Origin: Oceanospirillum sediminis
Lineage (GTDB): Bacteria; Pseudomonadota; Gammaproteobacteria; Pseudomonadales; Halomonadaceae
DNA: 64,000 nucleotides
NCBI RefSeq assembly: GCF_014164585.1
Contig: NZ_JACJFM010000005.1
Coordinates: 124,001-188,000, forward strand
Direction of reading: 5' to 3'
Of the stretch, positions 44,562-54,226 are shown one piece after another (positions within the stretch are counted from its first letter, which is position 1; every line of letters begins with the position of its first letter). The notes beneath the pieces were generated by a model. That model was given only the letters and a program-made list of their open reading frames with translations, was not told the origin of the DNA and ran no database searches. The position numbers and the translations under genes were made by a program.

Positions 44562-45263
44562 CTACGGAGCCAGCAGATATCCTCTGTTCCGGACAGTTTT
44601 GATTCGAACCGGATGATTGGGGTCATCACCAATCTTTTGTCGTAAACGGGATATGGTAATATCTACAAACCGACTGAGACCATCATACTCCAGCCCCCGA
44701 ACCTCACGAAAAATAAACTCACGGGATAACACTTCACCAGCCCGACTGGCCAGCAGATAAATCATGTCATATTCCAGAGTACTCAGTTCAACCGCTTCGC
44801 CATTACGACTGACAATCCTGGCACTGTCATCAATCACCAGATCCTGCACCTCTATTCGGGAATGCGAAGAGGTATTACCCGCAGCGTCACCACTTCTCTG
44901 ACTGCGTCGGGTCACAGCATTTACTCTGGCAACCAGTAAGCGAGGTTCAACGGGTTTACAGATGTAGTCATCAGCACCAATTTCCAGGCCGATAATCTGG
45001 TCAATCTGGTCAGTGCGAGCCGTCAGCATAATGATAGGATTATCAAAATCCTGGCGCAGTTCACGACATATATCCGTTCCATTCTTGCCAGGCAACATCA
45101 CATCCAGAATCACCAGATCAGGCTGCTCCTTCAGAATCTGTTCTACCGCATGAGTGCCTTCGTCAATATGTATGACCTGATGATCAAATCCCTGAAGGTA
45201 TTCAGTAGTCAACTCTGCCAGTTCTATATCATCTTCAACCAGTACAATCTTTAACCCGTTCAT
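44562..45263 (-). CDS. OmpR-family response regulator, RstA-like
   Basis: A 233-residue protein. The receiver domain has LVEDDIELAEL (acidic pocket), LVILDVMLPG with the phospho-accepting Asp, the switch Thr in MLTARTDQ, and the Lys in DDYICKPVEPRLL. The C-terminal winged HTH (EYDMIYLLASRAGEVLSREF) matches OmpR/RstA. The start overlaps the Slam stop by four bases. Its likely kinase partner is encoded upstream at 49277, with two genes between them. Confidence 0.9.
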   Translation of the reverse strand: MNGLKIVLVEDDIELAELTTEYLQGFDHQVIHIDEGTHAVEQILKEQPDLVILDVMLPGKNGTDICRELRQDFDNPIIMLTARTDQIDQIIGLEIGADDYICKPVEPRLLVARVNAVTRRSQRSGDAAGNTSSHSRIEVQDLVIDDSARIVSRNGEAVELSTLEYDMIYLLASRAGEVLSREFIFREVRGLEYDGLSRFVDITISRLRQKIGDDPNHPVRIKTVRNRGYLLAP

Positions 45264-46534
45264 TTTGCTCCCGAAAACAGCCAGGTCAGCTTCAGCTCAG
45301 CCTGCTGACGTTCATATTGATAGAGTTTCTGATTAGCGTCATTTTCAAAATGAGCTACAGAAATGTCGATATCCAGAGCCGGAGACAAGCGATAACGAAT
45401 CCCTGTTCTGAAGGTATGGTAGTCTTCGTCTCTGGCAAATTTATATAAAGAATATGCTGCGTCATTATAATCCCTGGAACGGTATCGATACTGTCCCCAT
45501 AGCAGCACATCAGAATTTAAAAGATAGTACAGGCGATTATCCGACTGTACGGCATAATAGTCATACTGAGGCCCGTTGTAATCGGCAATGGCATAACTCA
45601 GCTCAGATGATGCAAACAGTTCAGAATTAATCCTGACAAAATACTGCACAGATGGACTGATAAAATGTCCGTTTTTAGAGGATAAGCCCTCGGCATAATG
45701 TCTTTTTCTCAGCTTAAGATTAACTTTAATCTGATGTCGGCCTTCTCTCCAGCGAAGCCAGGGAGTCAGCGTCGTATAATTAATCCGGTCACCGGCATAC
45801 TTAAATTTCTGCAATTCAGCTTCTGCACCCAATTGCCAGGCAGGTGTCATATTATAGGATAAACGACTGCTCAAACGCCCTCCGGTCAGACTGACGCCTC
45901 TTGTATCCTGATAGTCTCTATTGAAGACTGTCGCCTGATTATCCCACTTCAGATAGCCACCGGCGTATTTACCCGTTTGTTCAGAAAGTACTTTTTCAGC
46001 TGAAAACTCAATCTGCGCTGAACTGAAGCTATCATCCTGCTCTGTTGCACTGTTCTTCAGTCTTATGCCATCCAGACCAATATCCTGATCAGCAGGGCCT
46101 GTATTGGCATTTGAATCAAAACCGGCCCCAATTGACAGCTTTCCGGAGAAATCCCACGCCAGAGCATCCTGCGATGCCTGGACAATGCTCTTACTTTCGA
46201 CCTCCAGGACTTTTTTGTAAAATACCAGTACATTTTTCTTCACCGCATCAGGCAGCTCAGCTTCTTTAACAACGGTCTTTACCGCAGCTTTTGCTTCTGG
46301 ATATCTCCCCTGCAGGAAATAAGCTCTGGCCAGCTCCAGCCTCCCCCTGTGCCATAAAGGATATTGCCGTAACCGTTTCTCCAGAACATAAATAGCGTCC
46401 TCTGGCTGAGAGGTCTGGATTGCCTGAAAGCGCGCTAAAAAATCTTTGTGACTTTCCTCCGCATGCGCTGAAGTCGCTAGCAATACCAACCCTGTCAACA
46501 ATGATGTACGAAAAACTGAATTCCCTGTGATCAC
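45260..46534 (-). CDS. Slam (DUF560) surface-lipoprotein-assembly-modulator-like outer-membrane protein
   Basis: A 424-residue protein starting at GTG 46534 with AAGGGT eight bases upstream. The signal peptide ends TSAHA. Residues 30-110 are TPR-like (QYPLWHRGRLELARAYFLQG). From about 130 on, a beta-barrel of the DUF560 type begins with IGAGFDSNANTGPAD, the region where Slam barrels start. Slam proteins move lipoproteins or haemophores across the outer membrane to the cell surface. Here the barrel sits inside a two-component locus together with two acidic repeat proteins. Confidence 0.85.
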   Translation of the reverse strand: MITGNSVFRTSLLTGLVLLATSAHAEESHKDFLARFQAIQTSQPEDAIYVLEKRLRQYPLWHRGRLELARAYFLQGRYPEAKAAVKTVVKEAELPDAVKKNVLVFYKKVLEVESKSIVQASQDALAWDFSGKLSIGAGFDSNANTGPADQDIGLDGIRLKNSATEQDDSFSSAQIEFSAEKVLSEQTGKYAGGYLKWDNQATVFNRDYQDTRGVSLTGGRLSSRLSYNMTPAWQLGAEAELQKFKYAGDRINYTTLTPWLRWREGRHQIKVNLKLRKRHYAEGLSSKNGHFISPSVQYFVRINSELFASSELSYAIADYNGPQYDYYAVQSDNRLYYLLNSDVLLWGQYRYRSRDYNDAAYSLYKFARDEDYHTFRTGIRYRLSPALDIDISVAHFENDANQKLYQYERQQAELKLTWLFSGAK

Positions 46535-46776
46535 CGACGTTTACCCTTAGGCAATAGACTTATATCAAGTTTATATATCTGTTGGTTATCGTTATCCATA
46601 TGACTCTCCGCTCATCTGTAATAACGAAAACCGTTATAGTTTTTATATTCCGGTCTTTAGCAAAAATAGGACTCTTAAAACCGCCTGAACAAAAGCGTAT
46701 GTGCTGAAGTTTGTTGTATTGTCCATTCACCATTCACTGACAAACACAAATCGGGATACGTCTGTTCAGATATCTA

Positions 46777-47559
46777 TCAATCTCGAAACGAATCGTCAAT
46801 GACATCTAAGTCCTCCGGTTCATCGATAATAAAAGAGCCATCATCTGCTTCAAAAACTTCGCTCCCTTCTGTACCCTCAATGACAAAAGCGCCATCAGAT
46901 GCATTTATGCCATTGATACTGAATCGACCGTCATCAAGTTCAATAATTTCTATACCATCCATTCCCTGAGCAGATAAGGTTTCTCCTGTTCCCTGAAGTA
47001 AGAAAAAGCCATCATTTATCTCTATAATCTTAACGCCATCAAGATTTTCTATCTTAATAGAACCTTCCAGTCCGCTACCACTGATACCAGCATCTGTTGC
47101 TACCTCAGTAGATAAGCCCCTGTCTGCGTCAGTAGAAATAATGATACTACGCAGTAAATCAGCTGGAGAGTTAATGTCAGAGCTCAGCTCATGCAGGCGG
47201 CCATCCGCTCCTAACAGTTGCAGCTGTTCCAGTCTCTCCAGGCTTTCCAATAAGCTTCCAGCAGGTAACTCTGGTTCCCGGGTCATTTTTTTCTCACTGT
47301 AGTCACTCAGAGAACTGTTATCCAGAGCCCGGAATACTGCCTGTTCTTTGGCATCCAGAGGAGCAATGCGTTCAAACTCTCTCTGATTCTCTTCATCACT
47401 TTCCAGATCCGAGATTGTACTTTCCAGATCTGCTGACCCATTGAAGCTATTCGTCTCTTTACCCCAGTCCCCCCAATCTTCAGCATAAGAGGTACCGGAG
47501 TACAAAGCGAACAGCGTCAGTACCAGACTGGCAATGAAGATATTCAGTGTCGTGTTCAA
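46777..47559 (-). CDS. Secreted acidic protein with short beta-type repeats
   Basis: The best start is TTG 47559, because AAGGGG lies six bases upstream and it gives a normal signal peptide (NTTLNIFIASLVLTLFALYS then GTSYA). An ATG at 47658 overlaps the kinase stop and would add 33 residues. The C-terminal 110 residues contain imperfect repeats such as IKIENLDGVKIIEINDG, GIEIIELDDGRFSI and GSEVFEADDGSFIIDE, suggesting a beta-roll or prism of Asp-rich turns. The rest is acidic and helical. It has no recognised family. It lies between the kinase and Slam genes and may be the exported partner. Confidence 0.6.
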   Translation of the reverse strand: MNTTLNIFIASLVLTLFALYSGTSYAEDWGDWGKETNSFNGSADLESTISDLESDEENQREFERIAPLDAKEQAVFRALDNSSLSDYSEKKMTREPELPAGSLLESLERLEQLQLLGADGRLHELSSDINSPADLLRSIIISTDADRGLSTEVATDAGISGSGLEGSIKIENLDGVKIIEINDGFFLLQGTGETLSAQGMDGIEIIELDDGRFSINGINASDGAFVIEGTEGSEVFEADDGSFIIDEPEDLDVIDDSFRD

Positions 47560-47651
47560 AAGTATCCCCTTGAAACTCTCTATTACCACTATGCCTTTCA
47601 GATGATCAGTATTAAATAGCGTGATTGTTTCCGGGTGTAACAACTTACGAA

Positions 47652-49277
47652 TCAGCATTTTGCGGGTAATTCCAGCGTTGCACGCGCGCCACCCAGTTCC
47701 GAATGATCGATACGTATGCTCCCGCCATGCCAGTGGCAGATCTGTGAGACAATTGCCAGTCCCAGCCCGGTTCCTCCGGTTTGCCTGTTACGACTGCTTT
47801 CAACCCGGGCAAAAGGTTTCAGTACATCTTCCCAGTGCTCTTCCGGTATACCCGGCCCATCATCTTCAACTCGGATAATACTCAGATTATGTTCAGATGA
47901 AATACTGATCTGAACCTGCTTATCAGCAAATTTCTGAGCATTAACTAACAAGTTCTGTACCGCCCGCTTCAGATGATGACGGTCGCCGCATACCGTCAAC
48001 CCAGCAGGAAGATGGCAATCAAATATCATATCCGGAAACTGGTTTCTTAATGGCTGAATCAATTCATTTACCACATCAGAACAGTTGAACTCTGCCAGAT
48101 CCAGTCCGGGAGAAGCGCTTTCCAGCCGGGCGTACATCAGAATTTCTTCAACCAGATGATTCAGTTCTTCTATACTATTTTCCATGCCATTTAAATGATT
48201 CCCCACAGACTTCAGGTCAGCATCAGCCCCTTCCAGTTCCAACTTGTATTCCAGCTGTTCCAGCTTCTGCATCGCCAGCTCCCGGCGAAACTTTAATCTG
48301 GCCAGAGGCGTTTTCAACTCATGAGACACTGCGCGGTTAAGCTCTTTCTGAGTCTGCAAAAGCTGATAAATACGCCCTGACATCAGGTTGATTTTGCCCG
48401 CCAGTGCTGTAAGACCATCATTTCCGTCCTGAGTCAGAGGTGAAGCATCACCTCCTAACCCTATCGCATCCACTTCTTTGGCCATTCTGTTCAGACGCGA
48501 CTCCAGAGGACGCACCAGTAAAAAACCGACTACGGTCAACAGAACCAGACAGACGCTGCCTATAATCATGACAACAGGCCTCGGGAAATCGTCCAGTAAC
48601 GGCCAGGGGCCAAGCTGAAGATAATCCCCGCTGTTGCCAATCGGTGCAATAGCTCTGACAGCCCGTTCTCCATTCTCTGCGGAGAAAAATTCAACCACGG
48701 TTTCTTTGCGCAGCAAGGCTCTCTGTTGCAGATAGTTCACCTGGATCTCATCAACGGATGACCAGGATAATGGAAAATTAAAGAACGCCTGAAGGCGCTC
48801 AAGTTCTTTCTTTCTATCTTGTTTTGCATGTCGCCCCAACTCATTCAACAACAGGAGAACAGTCCCCCGCATCAACTGTTCATTGACGTTAGTTTCCCTG
48901 GCAGACACCTGAAGAATTTCATCTTCATTGCCTGGCACAGGTAATGAAAAAATCCTGTTACCATCCGAATCAGCACTGATCAGAGTGAGTCCCTTCCGAT
49001 CAGGCTGTTTCATCTGTTCTGGCAGCTCATTAACATCCAGCAACTCTATCGGTAACGAGGTCACCCGTCTGCTAATCGCCAGCCACTGATTTTCCTGCTC
49101 AGACTCATGTCGGGCCAGACCTTCACTGATAAGTTGCAGAGTTCCTTGCATGCTGTCAGCAAGATAACGGTCAACCCTTTCACTCTGCCAGTAGCGGTAT
49201 ATAGCCGCAGAACCTGCAGCAATAACCACAGATGCAAACAGCAGCCCAAGGTAAATTCTGAAAAAAATACTTCGCAT
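47652..49277 (-). CDS. Sensor histidine kinase, RstB-like
   Basis: About 541 residues from ATG 49277; a TTG at 49307 is an alternative. A membrane helix near residues 5-25, a periplasmic region to about residue 200, and a second helix (VVMIIGSVCLVLLTVVGFLL) precede a HAMP region. The H-box reads AVSHELKTPLARLKF. The ATP lid has DDGPGIPEEHWEDVLKPF and GGTGLGLAIV. It pairs with the RstA-like regulator at 44562. The two are split by a secreted-protein gene and the Slam gene, whose products may generate the sensed signal. Confidence 0.88.
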   Translation of the reverse strand: MRSIFFRIYLGLLFASVVIAAGSAAIYRYWQSERVDRYLADSMQGTLQLISEGLARHESEQENQWLAISRRVTSLPIELLDVNELPEQMKQPDRKGLTLISADSDGNRIFSLPVPGNEDEILQVSARETNVNEQLMRGTVLLLLNELGRHAKQDRKKELERLQAFFNFPLSWSSVDEIQVNYLQQRALLRKETVVEFFSAENGERAVRAIAPIGNSGDYLQLGPWPLLDDFPRPVVMIIGSVCLVLLTVVGFLLVRPLESRLNRMAKEVDAIGLGGDASPLTQDGNDGLTALAGKINLMSGRIYQLLQTQKELNRAVSHELKTPLARLKFRRELAMQKLEQLEYKLELEGADADLKSVGNHLNGMENSIEELNHLVEEILMYARLESASPGLDLAEFNCSDVVNELIQPLRNQFPDMIFDCHLPAGLTVCGDRHHLKRAVQNLLVNAQKFADKQVQISISSEHNLSIIRVEDDGPGIPEEHWEDVLKPFARVESSRNRQTGGTGLGLAIVSQICHWHGGSIRIDHSELGGARATLELPAKC

Positions 49278-49465
49278 AATCCCAGGTTCGCCTGATATCA
49301 GACACAAGTCACAAGAATGTTTATATGATTACGCTATTTTAATAGCAATGACGCAGAAAATAAGCTTTAACAAGTATCTTTATGTACTCATATAGCGCTG
49401 TCGATGACATATCATGTAAAAATATCCCGGATGCCCGGAATATATAACAACCAGGATGACAGAGT

Positions 49466-51529
49466 ATGCCTATGCCCCTTATAACCAGAACAATCACACC
49501 TTTATTTGCCGCCTGTATATTGTCGCTAGCTGTCAATCAGGCTATTGCTGATAACGATACCACTCTGGTACAGAGAGGAGTGATCGGCAAAGGTGCCGGA
49601 GATGACCTTTATGTACTCTCCCCTCATCTGATTGACAGCAATTCGACTATCACGATTACAGATACCCAGGGCAGTAATACCATTCAGCTGACAGCAGGAC
49701 TTGAAGTCACCAGCTCGAAAGTTGCAGCAGATAGCCTGCAACTAACTCTGAGTCATGGCACTGTCATCACGGTGCTTGGGGCGGGTAACATGGAATATAT
49801 TGTTGGTGGAGATCCCCTGACAGGGCAGAGTGGTAATAGTTTTTCCTATGACTCATTTGTCACGGGTATTCTGAGTACATCTGTACCATCATCGGGAATA
49901 TCTGATGGTGGCAGTGCCACTCTGAATGCCGATGGCTCAGCAGAAACAACGCCCCCCATTAACGATACGGCCACGAACACGATAACTTTGACCAGCCCGG
50001 CACTTAAATCTCAGTCGATTCTGCCACTCAGTGCTACTTGCGATGGTGCCGATAATGGCCGCATGATCCCGTTACAATGGGGCGGTCTGCCCACAGGCAC
50101 CCAGTCACTGGCAATCACTATGCACCATTTCCCGAATCCGAATGATACCGATTTATCAGGTGCCCACTCTTATCTGGTACTTTATGATATCCAGGCATCA
50201 GAAACCGATATGGACGAGGCTGAAACCAATATAGGCGTTCTGGGTATTAACAGCGTCAACGATCAGCAAAGTTACTCTGCACCCTGCTCTAAAGGCACGG
50301 GTGATAATGACTATATCATCACACTGCATGCCTTATCGGTAGCTCCGGGAGGGCTGGGGATTAATGGCTCAACAACAGATCTGCAGACATTTTTTACAGC
50401 AGCCAGCGCCAGCACTCTGGCAACGAAAGAACTGACCGTCAGCCGCTCCCGGTATAACCCGGAGAATGACGATCATGTCCCCACCAGCATACCGGCTACC
50501 TGTGAAGAAAAACAGGCTTCACTATCTGATTATAATCACCTGATTAGTACCAGTTGCACAGATTCAGAAATGATCATCACATCTGCAACCAGTCTGCCAG
50601 AGCGCTCGGAGCTGAATGATGACAAAGAGAATGTCGGCATTCAGTCATGGATTGGCCGGGTGCCATTAAGAGATGATGTATCCTGGGCAGTACCAATGAA
50701 TCCCGTTTATCTTTCTGAACCCGTGAGTAATATTAATATTCATCATCCCATTGGTATCGCGGCAGATGGCGTCCCCATTCTGCACTACGCCAAGGAAAGT
50801 GAACCGGATGAAATTGCTCAGCTGGGTCAGGATTACAGCGACCGGGATACAGTACTACTGGGAGAGATAGACCAATGCGGCGCCCACGCAGGTAATGGTG
50901 AAGACTACCATTACCATATGGCTCCGGTGTGTATGATGGATACACACAACCCCTCTGAGCCTATTGCCTGGATGTTTGATGGTATCCCGCTTTACTTTGG
51001 TACCGGAGGCGGCATCATGACTACCAACGGCACCCATTATGGCGGTGGTCGCTATTCGGATCTGAATTATCTGCCTCAGGCCATTAAAAATGGATCGGCG
51101 TTTCTGGATGAGTGTAACGCATATGATCTGCATGGTGATGGCAGTGAATACGTGTACTACACTACTACCAATGCTCCCTATACTATTGGCTGTTACCGGG
51201 CTCAGGCCTCTCAAAGCGGCAGTATTGACGGCCCGAGACACTTTCAGGGAGGCAACCGTCTGGATGATTTCACATTCGGTACGGAAGTTACCCTGACCGA
51301 CTACGATACTATGTCATTTGACAACAAACAGTGGCAATTCGTGACAGCAGAACCCAAACCTGAGAATAAAAATATTCCTCAGGATAATACTGCTCAACTG
51401 ATTTATCGCCTTCTGGAAGAAGGAGAAGACGGTTATCAGGCCGGACTGGATTGCTACACCTTCCGATATCGTATTGATGCCACTCAGACAGACGGCAGCG
51501 GTGATACCGTGACCACTCATTGCCGATAA
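49466..51529 (+). CDS. Secreted protein with PEBP-like and YHYH domains
   Basis: A 687-residue secreted protein; the signal peptide ends near NQAIA. Residues 30-150 are a beta-rich segment with RTX-like character (GKGAGDDLYVLS, TITITDTQGSNTIQL). About residues 170-310 resemble the PEBP/Raf-kinase-inhibitor fold (MIPLQWGGLPTG, GAHSYLVLYDI). A YHYH domain (about 400-620) contains the signature DYHYHMAPVCM. Such domains may handle metals or peroxides, but no catalytic role is proven. The protein likely acts at the surface or outside the cell. It is divergent from the kinase gene. Confidence 0.8.
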   Translation: MPMPLITRTITPLFAACILSLAVNQAIADNDTTLVQRGVIGKGAGDDLYVLSPHLIDSNSTITITDTQGSNTIQLTAGLEVTSSKVAADSLQLTLSHGTVITVLGAGNMEYIVGGDPLTGQSGNSFSYDSFVTGILSTSVPSSGISDGGSATLNADGSAETTPPINDTATNTITLTSPALKSQSILPLSATCDGADNGRMIPLQWGGLPTGTQSLAITMHHFPNPNDTDLSGAHSYLVLYDIQASETDMDEAETNIGVLGINSVNDQQSYSAPCSKGTGDNDYIITLHALSVAPGGLGINGSTTDLQTFFTAASASTLATKELTVSRSRYNPENDDHVPTSIPATCEEKQASLSDYNHLISTSCTDSEMIITSATSLPERSELNDDKENVGIQSWIGRVPLRDDVSWAVPMNPVYLSEPVSNINIHHPIGIAADGVPILHYAKESEPDEIAQLGQDYSDRDTVLLGEIDQCGAHAGNGEDYHYHMAPVCMMDTHNPSEPIAWMFDGIPLYFGTGGGIMTTNGTHYGGGRYSDLNYLPQAIKNGSAFLDECNAYDLHGDGSEYVYYTTTNAPYTIGCYRAQASQSGSIDGPRHFQGGNRLDDFTFGTEVTLTDYDTMSFDNKQWQFVTAEPKPENKNIPQDNTAQLIYRLLEEGEDGYQAGLDCYTFRYRIDATQTDGSGDTVTTHCR

Positions 51530-51559
51530 AACCGCGAAAACATTTTATTGTTCACTGAT

Positions 51560-51597
51560 ACAGGCAAAGGCAGCGTTGCTAAGGTGCTTTTGCCTGT
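51560..51597 (+). repeat. Inverted repeat between the YHYH gene and the next gene
   Basis: ACAGGCAAA (51560-51568) pairs with TTTGCCTGT (51589-51597). A pyrimidine-rich tract follows, so partial termination is possible. Confidence 0.5.
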
Positions 51598-51627
51598 AAT
51601 CTGTCTCTTTCAGGATAACTATCAGAT

Positions 51628-52230
51628 ATGAAATACCTGACACTGTGTTTTGCCTTTATGCTGGCATTACAGATTACGGATGCATCAGCACATGGCCTGC
51701 GTATGACAACAGCCGATGTTGCACTCAGGCATAACAAGCATCTGACCATCACAATACGTACATCTGTCAGTGATTTATTTCGTCAGATGAACTGGCCAGG
51801 GAAACCCTCTTCACTGCTGCACCTTGCCGCAGCCGATAAAAAAACGTTCAGTCAGTTTCGTTCTGCCCTGATTAAACTACTACAGCCAATTCCGGTCCAG
51901 GCTGGCAAGTACGCCCTGCAAAACCGTCGTTTGCAACTGCCGGGGCTGGCGGACTTGCAAAAGCTGGTTCAGGTTGAGGTCGCTGAGCAGGCTTTACAAA
52001 AAGATCTTGACGTATCGAAACACGCCCATTCCGTTAATGATCGACAGAATTATCTCAGAGCAGAGCTATCAGGCTTTATCAACAACAAACCTTCGATACC
52101 ACAGCAATCTCAGGTGTTACAAATAGTATTTCCAGCGGCTCTGGGGAAAATTCTGGTCACCTACAGCAAACCACAAACACGAACGCTATCACCGGGCAAA
52201 GACAGCACCTATTATCGCCAGATGCTTTAA
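51628..52230 (+). CDS. Small secreted protein, probable partner of the YHYH protein
   Basis: A 200-residue protein with signal peptide (LCFAFMLALQITDASA, cleavage before HGLRM). The mature N-terminus HGLRMTTADVALRHNKHLTI is reminiscent of the His-starting periplasmic segment found in HupE-like and YHYH-linked genes (weak). No domain was recognised. It is 98 bases downstream of the YHYH gene on the same strand. Confidence 0.6.
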   Translation: MKYLTLCFAFMLALQITDASAHGLRMTTADVALRHNKHLTITIRTSVSDLFRQMNWPGKPSSLLHLAAADKKTFSQFRSALIKLLQPIPVQAGKYALQNRRLQLPGLADLQKLVQVEVAEQALQKDLDVSKHAHSVNDRQNYLRAELSGFINNKPSIPQQSQVLQIVFPAALGKILVTYSKPQTRTLSPGKDSTYYRQML

Positions 52231-52286
52231 CATCGGATACAGCAGATATTTCTGACTACGGGTGATGTGACAATAAAACGAAAGCC

Positions 52287-52310
52287 CCTCAGGTAAAGTG
52301 TCCAGTGAGG
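52287..52310. terminator. Possible bidirectional terminator between convergent genes
   Basis: CCTCA (52287-52291) pairs with TGAGG (52306-52310), with two inner G-C pairs. T-rich sequence flanks it on both strands. The stem is short, so support is modest. Confidence 0.35.
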
Positions 52311-52320
52311 CCGTTCTCTT

Positions 52321-53064
52321 TTACAGAGCCCGACCCGTAGTCAGATAATGTGCCCAGTCACCACGTTCACGCTGCGTCGACAGCCGGGCTGCCGTCGCAT
52401 AATCATAATCTACCCGGATATGCTCAACATTCCATCGCTTTTTCTTCTGCTCAATAATCGCATAAGAAGCGTGGGGGGAGTAATTTTCCATAGAGTGCAA
52501 GCAAGGCTCATCATCACGATAAGCGGGTAACCCTACACTCCCCGGATTGACAACCAGTTGTCCGGTTTCCAGCTGTACCGTTCTGGGAATATGAGTGTGG
52601 CCGCATAGAATCAGAGAAGAGGTATTTCCTTTAATCAGTTTCAGTATCTCTTCCTGAGAACGCAGCACAGGCCGTCCATCAGAGACATCCTCCAGCAGAT
52701 AAATCAGGTCATCTCCCGGAATACCATGACACAGATAGATATCATCTGTTAACTGCAGTTCAGACGGCAGCTGCATCATCCACTCCAGAGGTTCTTCTCC
52801 CAGATCTTTATGGATAAATGCCATCGTCGCATTCGCTTCAATATCCTCAGGGGAAGCCTGCCAGATCTGTCGATCCTGGTTACCACTGATAGTCACACAG
52901 GGATGCTGTTGCAACAGTAAATAGGTTTTAAAAGGCGCAATAGGCCCATAAAGGATATCTCCTAAGTTGATCACATGATCAACCTCCCGGTAGCTGATAT
53001 CATCCAGTACAGCCTGCAACGCAAAAGCGTTACTGTGTATATCGGAAAGAACGGCTAATTTCAC
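52321..53064 (-). CDS. Metallophosphoesterase (YfcE/MJ0936-like)
   Basis: About 247 residues from the GTG at 53064, which gives the usual MKLAVLSDIHSN start; ATG 53106 is an alternative. The calcineurin-type metal motifs are complete: LSDIHSN, INLGDILYGP, TISGNQDRQ, LICGHTHIPR and NPGSVGLP. These proteins hydrolyse phosphodiesters; the substrate is unknown. It lies 72 bases from the EamA gene on the same strand. Confidence 0.85.
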   Translation of the reverse strand: MKLAVLSDIHSNAFALQAVLDDISYREVDHVINLGDILYGPIAPFKTYLLLQQHPCVTISGNQDRQIWQASPEDIEANATMAFIHKDLGEEPLEWMMQLPSELQLTDDIYLCHGIPGDDLIYLLEDVSDGRPVLRSQEEILKLIKGNTSSLILCGHTHIPRTVQLETGQLVVNPGSVGLPAYRDDEPCLHSMENYSPHASYAIIEQKKKRWNVEHIRVDYDYATAARLSTQRERGDWAHYLTTGRAL

Positions 53065-53135
53065 AATAAAATGCTCTTCTGTTAAACACGATCCATCTGA
53101 TGACATTACACAATACTGACGAGGGCAGCCAGTGT

Positions 53136-54014
53136 TCAGCTTTTTGCCTTTGCTCCCGGACCTGATACAGCCAGAACCCCACCCAGCGTAATCAGAACGA
53201 TCCCTGCTATCGTGTTCATCTCAAGACTCTCACTCCATAACCACCAGCCCATCAAAGCAGCGAAAGCAACAGAACCATAAGTAAAAGGCCCTAATTGTCC
53301 AGCAGGTGCCATACCATAGGCTTTACTCAGAAACAGCTGGGCCAGCGTAGAAGCTGCAGCCATAACCAGCAACCAGAACAACTGAATCATCGTCACAGGT
53401 TGCCATACTAAAGTAGCGGGACCCGCTGACAGAATGGCACTGAAAAAAGCAAAATAAAATACAATTCTCTGGGGAGACTCACTGTCACGCATCCGCCGAA
53501 TCGTCACTTTAGCCAGAGCCCCCAGCATTGCACCAGCCAATGCAATAAGCACCGCCAGATTCATAGCCCCATCCTGTGGATTCAGTACAAAAACAGTACC
53601 CAGAAAACCGACCACGATAGCAAACTTAACCATCGTGCTGATGCGTTCTCCCAGCCAGATCAGCGCAATCACCGGGATAAAAAAAGGTGCGGTCTGTTTG
53701 ATCAGCGCGGCCTGTGCAAGTGGCAGATGCCCCCATGAATAGAAAAGGCAGGTCATTGCTACAACCCCAACACCGGCCCTCATAAAATGAAAACGCAGTT
53801 TTTGTGTACGGATTGCCGATAATCCATTACTCATCAGCCAGGGAACCAGCAACAGAATGCCCAGAAAATTACGAAAAAAAACGATCATTTGCACCGGCAT
53901 ATCGTCGGCAATATATTTTACCGTCATACCCGAAAGAACCAGAAACATTTCGGATATCAGAATCAACCCTGCGCCAATGATCAGACTTCGCTGCATTGAG
54001 AGAGTGGAATGCAT
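53136..54014 (-). CDS. EamA/DMT-family transporter
   Basis: A 292-residue membrane protein with ten hydrophobic segments in two EamA halves. FFRNFLGILLLVPWLM, SWGHLPLAQAALIKQTAPFF and the second-half LFLSKAYGMAPAGQLGPFTY are typical of the RhaT/YedA-type drug/metabolite transporter group. The compound moved is unknown. Confidence 0.88.
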   Translation of the reverse strand: MHSTLSMQRSLIIGAGLILISEMFLVLSGMTVKYIADDMPVQMIVFFRNFLGILLLVPWLMSNGLSAIRTQKLRFHFMRAGVGVVAMTCLFYSWGHLPLAQAALIKQTAPFFIPVIALIWLGERISTMVKFAIVVGFLGTVFVLNPQDGAMNLAVLIALAGAMLGALAKVTIRRMRDSESPQRIVFYFAFFSAILSAGPATLVWQPVTMIQLFWLLVMAAASTLAQLFLSKAYGMAPAGQLGPFTYGSVAFAALMGWWLWSESLEMNTIAGIVLITLGGVLAVSGPGAKAKS

Positions 54015-54226
54015 AGGCTATCTCGCATTTGCAAAACAAAGCATTATATACAAATCAGTCAGTTAGCTAAGCTTATTCTGATAAAACACGACCAAAGACT
54101 GAATCTATATGTCGCTTCATTCTGGATCAGCTTTCTGACCAGAAGCCTTTAACAGGCCACTGACAATAAGAGTTAACATGTTAATATCTCTGGAAAAATA
54201 GCGGCGTTGATATAGCAGGAGACAAT

